Counted from the stretch's first letter, positions 1 to 5,267 are shown. The stretch: 7,406 nucleotides of DNA from Candidatus Falkowbacteria bacterium RIFOXYC2_FULL_48_21 (GCA_001778275.1 MFGM01000044.1:1-7406); one strand, 5' to 3'. Program-made: numbers and translations. The notes: a model not told the origin generated them from the letters alone.

Positions 1-1
1 A

Positions 2-106
2 TTTGCCAGCGAGCGCAAAATAATGCCCGGGCCGACAGGGAATACGCGCAAGGAAATTCATCGCCTCGCGAACGGCCTGACGGCACGTATCCGCGCGGTT
101 AAGTGA
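2..106 (+). CDS. 3' end of an unrecognised protein-coding gene (partial)
   Basis: The window opens inside a reading frame that ends at TGA 104-106 and gives the last 34 residues of a protein. The visible tail starts FASERKIMPGPTGNTR and ends in a basic helix-like stretch, LTARIRAVK. I do not recognise the family from so little sequence. A second frame is also open from base 1 to 102, but its residue composition is less protein-like. The next good start codon is 50 bases downstream with its own Shine-Dalgarno, so this gene may be the upstream member of the operon that continues through the nicotinamidase-like gene. No terminator is visible between them. Confidence 0.55.
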   Translation, partial: FASERKIMPGPTGNTRKEIHRLANGLTARIRAVK

Positions 107-143
107 ATGAATGAGAGGATATGAGCGTAAATGTTAAATCAAC

Positions 144-150
144 AAGGAGG
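144..150 (+). promoter_or_regulatory. Shine-Dalgarno AAGGAGG fixing the start at ATG 157
   Basis: AAGGAGG lies 6 bases before ATG 157, an ideal spacing. The in-frame upstream ATG at 121 has only GAGAGG two bases away, too close to work well. The site therefore argues for translation starting at 157. Confidence 0.8.
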
Positions 151-156
151 TGTGCC

Positions 157-453
157 ATGGCGGTCGGACCGAATCGGGAAGTGGAGATGAGTGAGGCAGA
201 AAAGGTTTTGTTTAAACAAATCGAAGGAAAGATTGACGCTTACCTGACACAGAGAGCAGGACAAGTTTCGTGCGTCAGCGTGTCGCAGTATCTTGGCGAT
301 ACCAACGGAGTGTTGCCGGAAGCGGTGCATCAGGCGCTGGTGCGGGCGTATCAAAAGGCCGGCTGGTATAATGTGCTTTATGACGGCAAAAACAAGATAT
401 TTACTCTCATCGCTACGCAAGAGGATGAGAGCAAGATGAGGGATGGAGCATGA
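157..453 (+). CDS. 98-aa protein of unknown function, first of a coupled block
   Basis: This is a small, probably cytoplasmic protein with no signal peptide or membrane segment. The frame could be read from ATG 121 (110 aa), but AAGGAGG at 144-150 sits ideally before ATG 157, so I prefer 98 residues. The first 10 residues look unstructured. Residues 12-31 (SEAEKVLFKQIEGKIDAYLT) look like an amphipathic helix. A later segment, VHQALVRAYQKAGWYNVLYD followed by a beta-like KIFTLIA, has the helix-turn-strand pattern with an AGW motif often seen in small phage-like or accessory proteins, but I cannot name a family. Its stop overlaps the ATG of the next ORF (ATGA at 450-453), which indicates translational coupling. 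Its partner genes are isochorismatase-fold sequences; any role with them is inferred from position only. Confidence 0.75.
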   Translation: MAVGPNREVEMSEAEKVLFKQIEGKIDAYLTQRAGQVSCVSVSQYLGDTNGVLPEAVHQALVRAYQKAGWYNVLYDGKNKIFTLIATQEDESKMRDGA

Positions 454-596
454 AAAAAAGCGTGCTGATCGTCGTTGATCTTCCGCTGCCGGATTTCATT
501 GACAGTGATATCTTGCCGGTTAATAATGATTCGCGCGCCGTGGTTGAATATGCCGAGTTCGTTAAGGAACTTTGTGAAGAAGGAGGGACGCAGTGA
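450..596 (+). CDS. 48-aa ORF resembling only the N-terminal third of an isochorismatase/nicotinamidase fold
   Basis: A short ORF whose ATG overlaps the upstream stop (ATGA) and whose stop overlaps the next start (GTGA at 593-596). GAGGG at 438-442 sits 7 bases before its ATG. The protein begins MKKSVLIVVDL, the first beta strand of isochorismatase-family hydrolases including the position of the catalytic Asp (D10). It continues with DFIDSDILPV and a helix, VVEYAEFVKELCEEGG, closely matching the family pattern DxQNDF...LPV...INRL. It then stops: the metal-site histidines, catalytic Lys and catalytic Cys are absent, so it cannot be a working nicotinamidase alone. The downstream frame is soon closed, so a single frameshift does not restore it. 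Its 3' end carries the AGGAGG (581-586) of the next gene. It is most likely a remnant of a tandem duplicate kept for coupling. A small functional peptide is the alternative. Confidence 0.6.
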   Translation: MKKSVLIVVDLPLPDFIDSDILPVNNDSRAVVEYAEFVKELCEEGGTQ

Positions 597-1231
597 GAAC
601 ACCTTGGGCGTTCATCGGAGTTGATTTGCACAAGGCCTTTGGTCGTGATGGCGGATTGCGAATTGATGGAGCCGAAGAGCTGGTTCCGCTTTTCAATGAT
701 GTTGCGGAAAATGGCCTCGGGGATGAAGATGGTCCGCCGGACGAAGTGCTCATTTCGTATGAAGAGCATGTGCCCGGGAATCTGTTTCTATCCAAGACGC
801 ACAATATTGCGTCCGGAGATACGGTTGTGATCAACGGCCGCACCTACAAGACGTGGCCATGGCATGGTATGACCGGCACGAGAGAGGTGGAATTGTTTGA
901 CGGGATTGATCTAACATTGATTGACGCGGCGTTTCGCAAGGGCTACGCGTTTCACGAGCATCCGTATTCCGCGTTTGGCGGATGGCTGATGATCGGGTCG
1001 GTGCAGTATCCGATGAGTTTCGAGCAGTACCTGAATAAGAAGAGGATCGGACGAATCAAGGTTTGCGGATTGACGTTTGACTATTGCGCCGGGGAAACGG
1101 CGCTCGAAGGAGCGATGAAGCAGTTCGATGTGACCATGTTGAAGTATCTTACGCGGTCATATTCGAAACAGACGGAAGAGGTCATGATGAAGAAGCTGAT
1201 CGCCGCTGGCGTGAAGATTATCGATAAGTGA
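593..1231 (+). CDS. Nicotinamidase-like isochorismatase-family hydrolase
   Basis: This 212-aa cytoplasmic enzyme probably hydrolyses nicotinamide to nicotinate and ammonia, the first step of deamidating NAD+ salvage, or a related amide. The start is GTG 593, with AGGAGG 6 bases upstream and a GTGA overlap with the preceding ORF. Family landmarks are in order: VDLHKAF with catalytic Asp D11; metal-site E57/H59 in SYEEHVPG and H91 in WPWHGMTGT; FRKGY with catalytic Lys K116 followed by YSAF; and LTFDYCAGETAL with nucleophile C165. Two things are unusual. The first metal ligand is Glu where nicotinamidases normally have Asp, and roughly 15 extra residues (about 69-83, TVVINGRTYK region) lie between H59 and H91. 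An insertion at this place could alter the substrate pocket, so another amide substrate is possible. The gene ends directly before a strong terminator and is the last of its operon. Confidence 0.82.
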   Translation: MRTPWAFIGVDLHKAFGRDGGLRIDGAEELVPLFNDVAENGLGDEDGPPDEVLISYEEHVPGNLFLSKTHNIASGDTVVINGRTYKTWPWHGMTGTREVELFDGIDLTLIDAAFRKGYAFHEHPYSAFGGWLMIGSVQYPMSFEQYLNKKRIGRIKVCGLTFDYCAGETALEGAMKQFDVTMLKYLTRSYSKQTEEVMMKKLIAAGVKIIDK

Positions 1232-1237
1232 AAACAT

Positions 1238-1271
1238 AATGTTCGTTCCGCCATCGGGACGAACATTTTTT
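1238..1271 (+). terminator. Rho-independent terminator after the nicotinamidase-like gene
   Basis: AATGTTCGT (1238-1246) pairs perfectly with ACGAACATT (1259-1267). The stem extends inward through one G-U and three G-C pairs to a CCAT loop, giving about 13 pairs. A run of T follows at 1266-1271. It starts 7 bases after the stop at 1231 and insulates the next promoter. Confidence 0.92.
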
Positions 1272-1278
1272 ATATAAA

Positions 1279-1307
1279 TTGAAATTTGTCGTTAATTTTG
1301 ATATAGT
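1279..1307 (+). promoter_or_regulatory. Sigma70-type promoter of the glycosyltransferase gene
   Basis: TTGAAA (1279-1284) and TATAGT (1302-1307) are each one base off consensus and are separated by exactly 17 bases. The expected transcription start near 1314 leaves only about 15 bases before ATG 1329, in AT-rich DNA directly after a terminator. Confidence 0.75.
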
Positions 1308-1328
1308 AAAAGAGATAAAACTAATTTT

Positions 1329-2471
1329 ATGCGCATTGCCATGAACGTTGTTCGTGATTATCTCGGCGGGATTGCCACGGCCAACACCAACCTTCTGACT
1401 TTTTTAAACGGCTCGGGCAAGGGGGCGATCGGTATTGAGATAAACGCGCGTCGCCATATTCGAGGCGCCACTGCTTTTTGGCATCTGTCTCAGGATTGGT
1501 TTGAACAACATATTTTTAATATTCATGATTTGCCATTGACAAAAATTATGGCGCGAGCGAAAACGCTGAAGGACGTGGAGAATTACTATCGTCCGGTTAT
1601 TAATCTGATAAAAGTGACGTTACGTCGAGAGCCTCCGGACGTGATGCTTTTGAACGGTACATATTATATGCCCTGGATGATTTCTATCGCCGCGCATGAG
1701 TTAAAAATCCCGATTGTCATGAGATATGCCGGGGTGTTGTCGCGTGAAACGAAAAATTATCCGCCGCGGCAAAGAAAAATTTTTTTGGCCATGGAGAGAT
1801 CGTTTCGCCAACGAGTTTATTCTTGGGTGTTTCCTTCTCAAATTTGTCGCGATGTCGTGGAGCGGGAGGTTTATCAGCGGCCGGTGGCGCGTGGTTGCGT
1901 CATTCCGAACCCGGTAAATCTTGCTTGCGTTTCCGAATTGAATATTTCGTCGCCATCCGTCGAGCGGCGCATCGCGGCTGTCGGGCGCTGGGATACGATC
2001 AAAAATTTCAGGGTATTTTTCGATATGCATCGCCGACTGCTCAGGCAAAAGTGGAAACACATAGCGACGATTGTGACGAAAACGGAAAAAATCGATGGAT
2101 TTCCTCGAACGATGAATCGACTCGCTCCGATGCGGCCTGAGGGATTGTATCAGTTTTATCTTTCGCAAGGGTTGATTGTCTCGCCGTCCTTGTTTGAAAC
2201 TTTTGGTAATGTGCCAATGGAGGCGGCCTGTCTCGGCGTGCCGGTTTTGGTTAACGATCAGATGGGTTGCGCCGAACTTTTGCGTTTGGCCGGACTTGGC
2301 AACATGGTTATGTCTTTTGCCGATTTGAACGCAGTGGCCGAACGGGCGAAGATTCTGTGCGGGCAGCAAATTTTACCGAAGCAATTAAACAATTTAAGAA
2401 AAAGCGTTTCTCCAAAAATTGTTAATGAATTATTGCTCGGCGTTTTGCGTGAGGCGGCGCGTAGCATTTGA
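1329..2471 (+). CDS. Glycosyltransferase, GT4-like (GT-B fold)
   Basis: This 380-aa protein likely transfers a sugar from a nucleotide-sugar donor to a cell-surface glycan or lipid at the cytoplasmic face of the membrane; donor and acceptor cannot be read from sequence. The N-terminal half (about 1-195) has a short glycine loop, YLGGIATAN, near the start, and ends in the linker VIPNPVN. The C-terminal half begins with AVGRWDTIKNF, containing the conserved GR...K (R220, K225). It carries the family signature SPSLFETFGNVPMEAACLGVP, whose E290 and E298 form the EX7E motif that binds the donor. No transmembrane segment is evident. Length is normal for the family. The gene has its own promoter and terminator and so stands alone. 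No Shine-Dalgarno precedes ATG 1329, which suggests leaderless-like or weak initiation. The region looks more AT-rich than its neighbours, a mild hint of separate origin. Confidence 0.85.
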   Translation: MRIAMNVVRDYLGGIATANTNLLTFLNGSGKGAIGIEINARRHIRGATAFWHLSQDWFEQHIFNIHDLPLTKIMARAKTLKDVENYYRPVINLIKVTLRREPPDVMLLNGTYYMPWMISIAAHELKIPIVMRYAGVLSRETKNYPPRQRKIFLAMERSFRQRVYSWVFPSQICRDVVEREVYQRPVARGCVIPNPVNLACVSELNISSPSVERRIAAVGRWDTIKNFRVFFDMHRRLLRQKWKHIATIVTKTEKIDGFPRTMNRLAPMRPEGLYQFYLSQGLIVSPSLFETFGNVPMEAACLGVPVLVNDQMGCAELLRLAGLGNMVMSFADLNAVAERAKILCGQQILPKQLNNLRKSVSPKIVNELLLGVLREAARSI

Positions 2472-2545
2472 ATAATTTTTAAAAGTACAAAACAAACTAC
2501 TGAAACCCTTTGGGACGCGTGCTGTTGATGAGCGGTATCTAGATG

Positions 2546-2577
2546 AGCGTTTACCAGTGAGAGGTGAACGCTTTTTT
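2546..2577 (+). terminator. Rho-independent terminator after the glycosyltransferase gene
   Basis: AGCGTTTACC (2546-2555) pairs with GGTGAACGCT (2563-2572) through 10 pairs including one G-U. The loop is 7 bases and TTTTTT follows (2572-2577). It lies about 75 bases past the stop codon. Confidence 0.88.
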
Positions 2578-2580
2578 GTT

Positions 2581-2672
2581 TTTTCAATATTCCTAAACGC
2601 TTTTAAGCGCTGTTTTGCCGCTTGGTTTTATGGCTTATTTTGCACACAAAACAGCTTGTCAGGGGGTAACTC
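2581..2672 (+). other. Non-coding spacer with a loose inverted repeat
   Basis: Between the terminator and the next promoter I see no credible ORF. An 8-base inverted repeat, GCTGTTTT (2609-2616) and AAAACAGC (2648-2655), is separated by 31 bases. It has no T-run after it and is too loose to call a terminator. It may be chance or an upstream regulatory element. Confidence 0.3.
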
Positions 2673-2701
2673 TTGACACGGTGTATTTGATACACTATAA
2701 T
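2673..2701 (+). promoter_or_regulatory. Exact-consensus sigma70 promoter
   Basis: TTGACA (2673-2678) and TATAAT (2696-2701) match consensus at all 12 positions with an ideal 17-base spacer. The transcription start is expected near 2708, about 150 bases before the first gene of the operon. A promoter this strong usually needs a repressor, and the spacer holds a palindrome. Confidence 0.88.
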
Positions 2702-2725
2702 CAAAGTGTGAGAGGTGGGTGTATC
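2681..2725 (+). promoter_or_regulatory. Candidate repressor operator: palindrome in promoter spacer plus a third half-site
   Basis: GTGTAT (2681-2686), TTG, ATACAC (2690-2695) form a perfect 6+6 palindrome filling the space between the -35 and -10 boxes. A further half-site, GTGTATC (2719-2725), is the exact reverse complement of GATACAC (2689-2695). It lies 30 bases (about three helical turns) downstream, just after the expected transcription start. A dimeric repressor bound here would block RNA polymerase. No regulator gene is visible in the window, so its identity is unknown. Confidence 0.55.
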
Positions 2726-2861
2726 AGTTAAACCAATGTTTCCATGAAAGGATTATTTGGGAAACAATCTCAATAAAATAATTCTCTGCCTCGGTTGCCG
2801 CGGCTTTCGAGGCGGAGAATAAACGCTTGTTCCTTGAGAAATACATCAATTGGAGGGCGCG
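2708..2861 (+). promoter_or_regulatory. Long structured 5' leader
   Basis: The predicted leader of about 150 nt contains two hairpins. TGTTTCC (2737-2743) pairs with GGAAACA (2760-2766). A much stronger one pairs 2781-2793 with 2808-2820 over 13 pairs including one G-U, and its 14-base loop contains the self-complementary GCCGCGGC (2797-2804). No T-run follows, so it is not a terminator; RNA stability, regulator binding or RNA dimerisation are possible roles. A 20-codon GTG-initiated frame (2719-2781) ends at the foot of the strong stem. Confidence 0.5.
2852..2857 (+). promoter_or_regulatory. Shine-Dalgarno GGAGGG fixing the start at ATG 2862
   Basis: GGAGGG precedes ATG 2862 by 4 bases. An in-frame TTG at 2850 overlaps this ribosome site and would have no site of its own, so 2862 is the better start. 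Confidence 0.75.
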
Positions 2862-3989
2862 ATGAAATACGAAGTCAATATTGTACGCTTTCGCGGACGG
2901 AAAATGTTCGAGTGCCGTGGAATCAAAATTTTGGTTGATCGCTGGAACTTTCTGGCCGACTTTAATGCCGGTGACAACGCCAAGGTTGCCATTCAACGCG
3001 CCGGCCGTGTGTATGACAGCGGGCGATGGGCCACGGCGCCCGACGCGAAACAAAACTCGTGGAGGTATGGCCTTGTCGGGTTAAAGCGAAAAGTCTGGCG
3101 CCGCGATGGCGATTATGTCCACGAATTGTCCATGAAAAAATTACGGGTCGGGGACGTGATCGTGGTCGAGACACCGAAAAAAATCGATCCGCTTTATTCG
3201 CGATTGGCCGGCTACTTGCACGACTGGTGGCCGAGAACAAAAATGTTTCGCGAACGATTTCCGTACAAGGGGCTGACGCATCGACGGAAAAATCCGCGGT
3301 CGTTACGGCGGACATGGAATAAGCGGGTGCGTTGGTTGCGGCAAATATTGATGAACGGTGAAATGCCGTATCTGAATTTTGCAGACAAAGCAATGCATCC
3401 GTATTCTCGTCCGTGCTATCGGCCGAATCAGCCGAAAAAAATTATCAGTCTATCAGTGGTGCACCGTGCCGGACGTAATTACTTTCAGTATCAGGGATGT
3501 TTCTTTGACAATGTGAATGCTTACTTTATTCCGGAATATTATGCCGCGCACGTCCGGGTGATGCGGGATGGAAAAATGTTTACCTGCGGATATCTTGGCG
3601 CGCTTGGCAAGACGGGAGAAGTGACCGGTTTTGAGGGATTTGAACCGTTAAGACCGGCCGACAAGGTAGGTTCCCTCTGGTGGTTTGAAAATTTCCGTGC
3701 CGACATGTTGCTCCCTGGCGATACGCTCGAACTCGAATCGTCATACGAATGGGATTTGCTCGACAGCGTGGTTCGGGAGTACTGCCACTCGCGGCTGGCG
3801 AATTGGCGGGTGAAGCGGATTAGGCGGCATTATCCGCCAGAAAAGAAGATCGAAAAAATGGCGCAAAGGGATTACTATTTCAAAACCAACTTGCGATGCG
3901 CTTTCGGCTGGGACTTGGTGGATCGCGTGCGTCGGTTGATCAATGAGCGGAAGATTGTGCACATGCGCTTTGAAAAACAGAGAAGGTAA
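2862..3989 (+). CDS. 375-aa protein of unknown function made of two copies of one domain
   Basis: I do not recognise the family. There is no signal peptide or membrane segment, and the protein is rich in Arg, Lys, Trp and Tyr. Residues 3-136 and 194-324 appear to be an internal duplication. At a constant offset of 189 residues identical positions are V42, R46, G48, G54, L94, G97, D98, E103, D109, L111, S113, Y118, H120, R130, R132 and Y135. At offset 192, V8, G12, R13, F16 and G20 also match. Each copy starts with two beta-like strands, has a central strand with GDVIVVE or GDTLELE, and ends in a basic helix (LYSRLAGYLH; LLDSVVREYCHS). A very basic linker (about 137-165) joins the copies and a basic helical tail (336-375) follows. 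The charge suggests nucleic-acid or nucleotide binding, an inference only. The start is ATG 2862. A nicotinamidase-family gene follows 23 bases later in the same operon. Confidence 0.75.
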   Translation: MKYEVNIVRFRGRKMFECRGIKILVDRWNFLADFNAGDNAKVAIQRAGRVYDSGRWATAPDAKQNSWRYGLVGLKRKVWRRDGDYVHELSMKKLRVGDVIVVETPKKIDPLYSRLAGYLHDWWPRTKMFRERFPYKGLTHRRKNPRSLRRTWNKRVRWLRQILMNGEMPYLNFADKAMHPYSRPCYRPNQPKKIISLSVVHRAGRNYFQYQGCFFDNVNAYFIPEYYAAHVRVMRDGKMFTCGYLGALGKTGEVTGFEGFEPLRPADKVGSLWWFENFRADMLLPGDTLELESSYEWDLLDSVVREYCHSRLANWRVKRIRRHYPPEKKIEKMAQRDYYFKTNLRCAFGWDLVDRVRRLINERKIVHMRFEKQRR

Positions 3990-4012
3990 CATTTGAAACC
4001 GAGGAGGGAAGA

Positions 4013-4567
4013 ATGAAAAAAGCACTTTTGGTCATTGATTTGGTGAACAGTTTTCGTCCGGGTTGGGAATTGCCTGTGGGTGGTATGGATGACATCATTG
4101 AGCCGATCAACAGGCTCATGGCGAGCGGTGAATATGACGTGATAGTCGTGGTCGGCGAGTGGCATCCGCATGATCATTGTTCCTTTGCTCGCTGGGGTAG
4201 GCATGGCGAGGCGGGAACGCCGGGGGCTGAATTCCATCCCGATCTGAATTTGCGCTTTGCCTCGATGATTCTGCGCAAAGGTGTGGATGGGGACGTGGAT
4301 TGCACCTCGGCCTTTGCCTCGCACGTTGATGCGAAGGGTGTGCGGCGGGAAACAGGGCTTGATGGTTATTTTAGCACCCTCGGAGTGACCGACGTTGACT
4401 GTTGTGGCGTGGCACTTGAAGTTTGCGTGACCGATTCCGGTGTGGATAGCGCATCCCGCGGTTATCGCACGCGCGTGTTGCGATCGCTCACGCGATCGAT
4501 TGATTCGGCGAATGACGCGGCTGTCATTGTTAAGCTCCGGGCGACGGGAGTGGCAGTAATCGATTGA
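4013..4567 (+). CDS. pncA: Nicotinamidase-family hydrolase
   Basis: This 184-aa cytoplasmic enzyme is predicted to deamidate nicotinamide to nicotinate for NAD+ salvage. GAGGAGGG (4001-4008) precedes ATG 4013. Landmarks occur in canonical order and spacing: LLVIDLVNSF with catalytic D9; GEWHPHDHCSF with metal ligands E49 and H51; RHGEAGTPGAEFHPDL with H64; LRKGVDGDVDCTSAF with catalytic K89; and ALEVCVTDSGVDSA with nucleophile C138. It is much closer to the textbook nicotinamidase pattern than the relative at 593-1231, and its length is typical. Two departures are Glu for the usual Asp in the metal site (EWH rather than DWH) and LEVC in place of the common TDYC. It sits 23 bases after the duplicated-domain unknown gene, sharing its promoter, and is followed by a terminator. 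Another isochorismatase-family amidase is possible, but nicotinamidase is the best call. Confidence 0.85.
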   Translation: MKKALLVIDLVNSFRPGWELPVGGMDDIIEPINRLMASGEYDVIVVVGEWHPHDHCSFARWGRHGEAGTPGAEFHPDLNLRFASMILRKGVDGDVDCTSAFASHVDAKGVRRETGLDGYFSTLGVTDVDCCGVALEVCVTDSGVDSASRGYRTRVLRSLTRSIDSANDAAVIVKLRATGVAVID

Positions 4568-4584
4568 AAGCAAGAATCAACTGC

Positions 4585-4614
4585 AAAACCCTCGTTCAAT
4601 GAAACGAGGGTTTT
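4585..4614 (+). terminator. Terminator after the nicotinamidase operon (possibly bidirectional)
   Basis: AAAACCCTCGTT (4585-4596) pairs perfectly with AACGAGGGTTTT (4603-4614) around a 6-base loop. The A-run on the left and T-run on the right make it usable in both directions, although all genes here point one way. The T-run is short. Confidence 0.82.
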
Positions 4615-4627
4615 AAAATTGATAATA

Positions 4628-4656
4628 TTGACATTCCGTCAAGTTCGCGGTAATTT
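4628..4656 (+). promoter_or_regulatory. Possible promoter of the lipoprotein gene with a palindrome over the -35 box
   Basis: TTGACA (4628-4633) is a perfect -35 box, but the best sequence 17 bases later is the weak TAATTT (4651-4656). TTGAC (4628-4632) and GTCAA (4638-4642) form an inverted repeat around five bases covering the -35 box, a possible activator or repressor site. A weak -10 with a regulator site at -35 would fit regulated expression. Confidence 0.4.
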
Positions 4657-4697
4657 GTTTTCAGTCATTTGACCCATTTAATATAGGAGGTGGGACA

Positions 4698-5231
4698 ATG
4701 CGTGGTTATTTTACAATCAGTTTTTTCTTGATGATCGCGTGTTTCTTTGTCTTGGTCTTGGCCGGATGCAAAAGAGTGGAGATGGCCGAAGTAGAAGAAG
4801 ATGATTCAATGAGCGACGTTGAGCCGCACATGTTCAGCGCTCAAGAGTCGGAGGCGGCAAAGAATGCAGAAAAGTTAGTGGGCGCGACGGTGGAAGAGGA
4901 AAGCGCGAGGCCGTCACAAGAGGAGATGAAAGTCGCCAAATATCTGAAAAAGTATGGCGTGGGGCAAAGGTTCTTTGTTTTGAACCCTGACTTGTCGAGT
5001 TGCAAATACCAAAAGGGTTATGTCGATTGCAGTGATAAATTGGAGAAACTGCTCGCGGAAATGTCTCGTTCATGTGAAATTGTGGATGTTGACATGATTA
5101 ATGGCGGCGCTTTTGTTGGATTTACGGGTGGTTTTTATCAGGGGCGAGACTATTCTTATAAGACTGGCGCCACGATAACCACGGCGCTATTGGTGCGCGT
5201 GGGTACGTGCACTTTGTCTGATAAAAGATGA
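4698..5231 (+). CDS. Secreted lipoprotein of unknown function with four C-terminal cysteines
   Basis: This 177-aa exported protein is anchored to the membrane by a lipid. AGGAGG (4685-4690) lies 7 bases before the ATG. Residues 1-23 form a type II signal peptide: a short N-terminus with one Arg, a hydrophobic core (FFLMIACFFVLVL) and the lipobox LAGC, with C24 as the lipidated residue. Residues 26-80 are acidic, low in complexity and probably a flexible linker. Residues 80-177 look like a small folded domain with cysteines at 102, 111, 126 and 171, enough for two disulfides, plus a glycine/aromatic stretch (GGAFVGFTGGFYQGRDY) and a closing beta pair (TALLVRVGTCTL). I do not recognise the domain. 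The gene stands alone between two related terminators. A single membrane with surface lipoprotein is assumed; nothing here shows an outer membrane. Confidence 0.8.
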   Translation: MRGYFTISFFLMIACFFVLVLAGCKRVEMAEVEEDDSMSDVEPHMFSAQESEAAKNAEKLVGATVEEESARPSQEEMKVAKYLKKYGVGQRFFVLNPDLSSCKYQKGYVDCSDKLEKLLAEMSRSCEIVDVDMINGGAFVGFTGGFYQGRDYSYKTGATITTALLVRVGTCTLSDKR

Positions 5232-5237
5232 AAAAAT

Positions 5238-5267
5238 AAATCCCTCGTTCAGCGAACGGGGGATTTT
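5238..5267 (+). terminator. Rho-independent terminator after the lipoprotein gene
   Basis: AAATCCCTCGTTC (5238-5250) pairs with GAACGGGGGATTT (5254-5266), 13 pairs with one G-U, around a 3-base loop; TTTT lies at 5264-5267. Its core CCCTCGTTCA is shared with the terminator at 4585-4614. Confidence 0.85.

Noticed and set aside
1..102. Alternative open frame from base 1 to TAA 100-102
   Set aside because: Its translation is rich in Arg/Pro/Asn with little hydrophobic pattern; the frame ending at 106 is more protein-like.
121..156. Start of the first complete gene at ATG 121
   Set aside because: No properly spaced ribosome site, whereas ATG 157 has AAGGAGG at ideal distance and the extra 12 residues look unlike protein.
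1701..2369. 222-codon minus-strand open frame inside the glycosyltransferase gene
   Set aside because: It lies wholly opposite a gene with clear GT4 motifs; its translation is rich in Arg/His/Asn without domain features.
2744..2776. 10-codon ORF (MKGLFGKQSQ) in the leader
   Set aside because: No ribosome site upstream, and the ATG lies within a predicted hairpin loop; likely chance.
2850..2861. TTG start for the duplicated-domain protein
   Set aside because: The TTG overlaps the Shine-Dalgarno that serves ATG 2862.
3875..4573. 232-codon minus-strand open frame over the nicotinamidase gene
   Set aside because: It is antisense to a complete catalytic triad and metal site; no ribosome site or promoter was seen for it.
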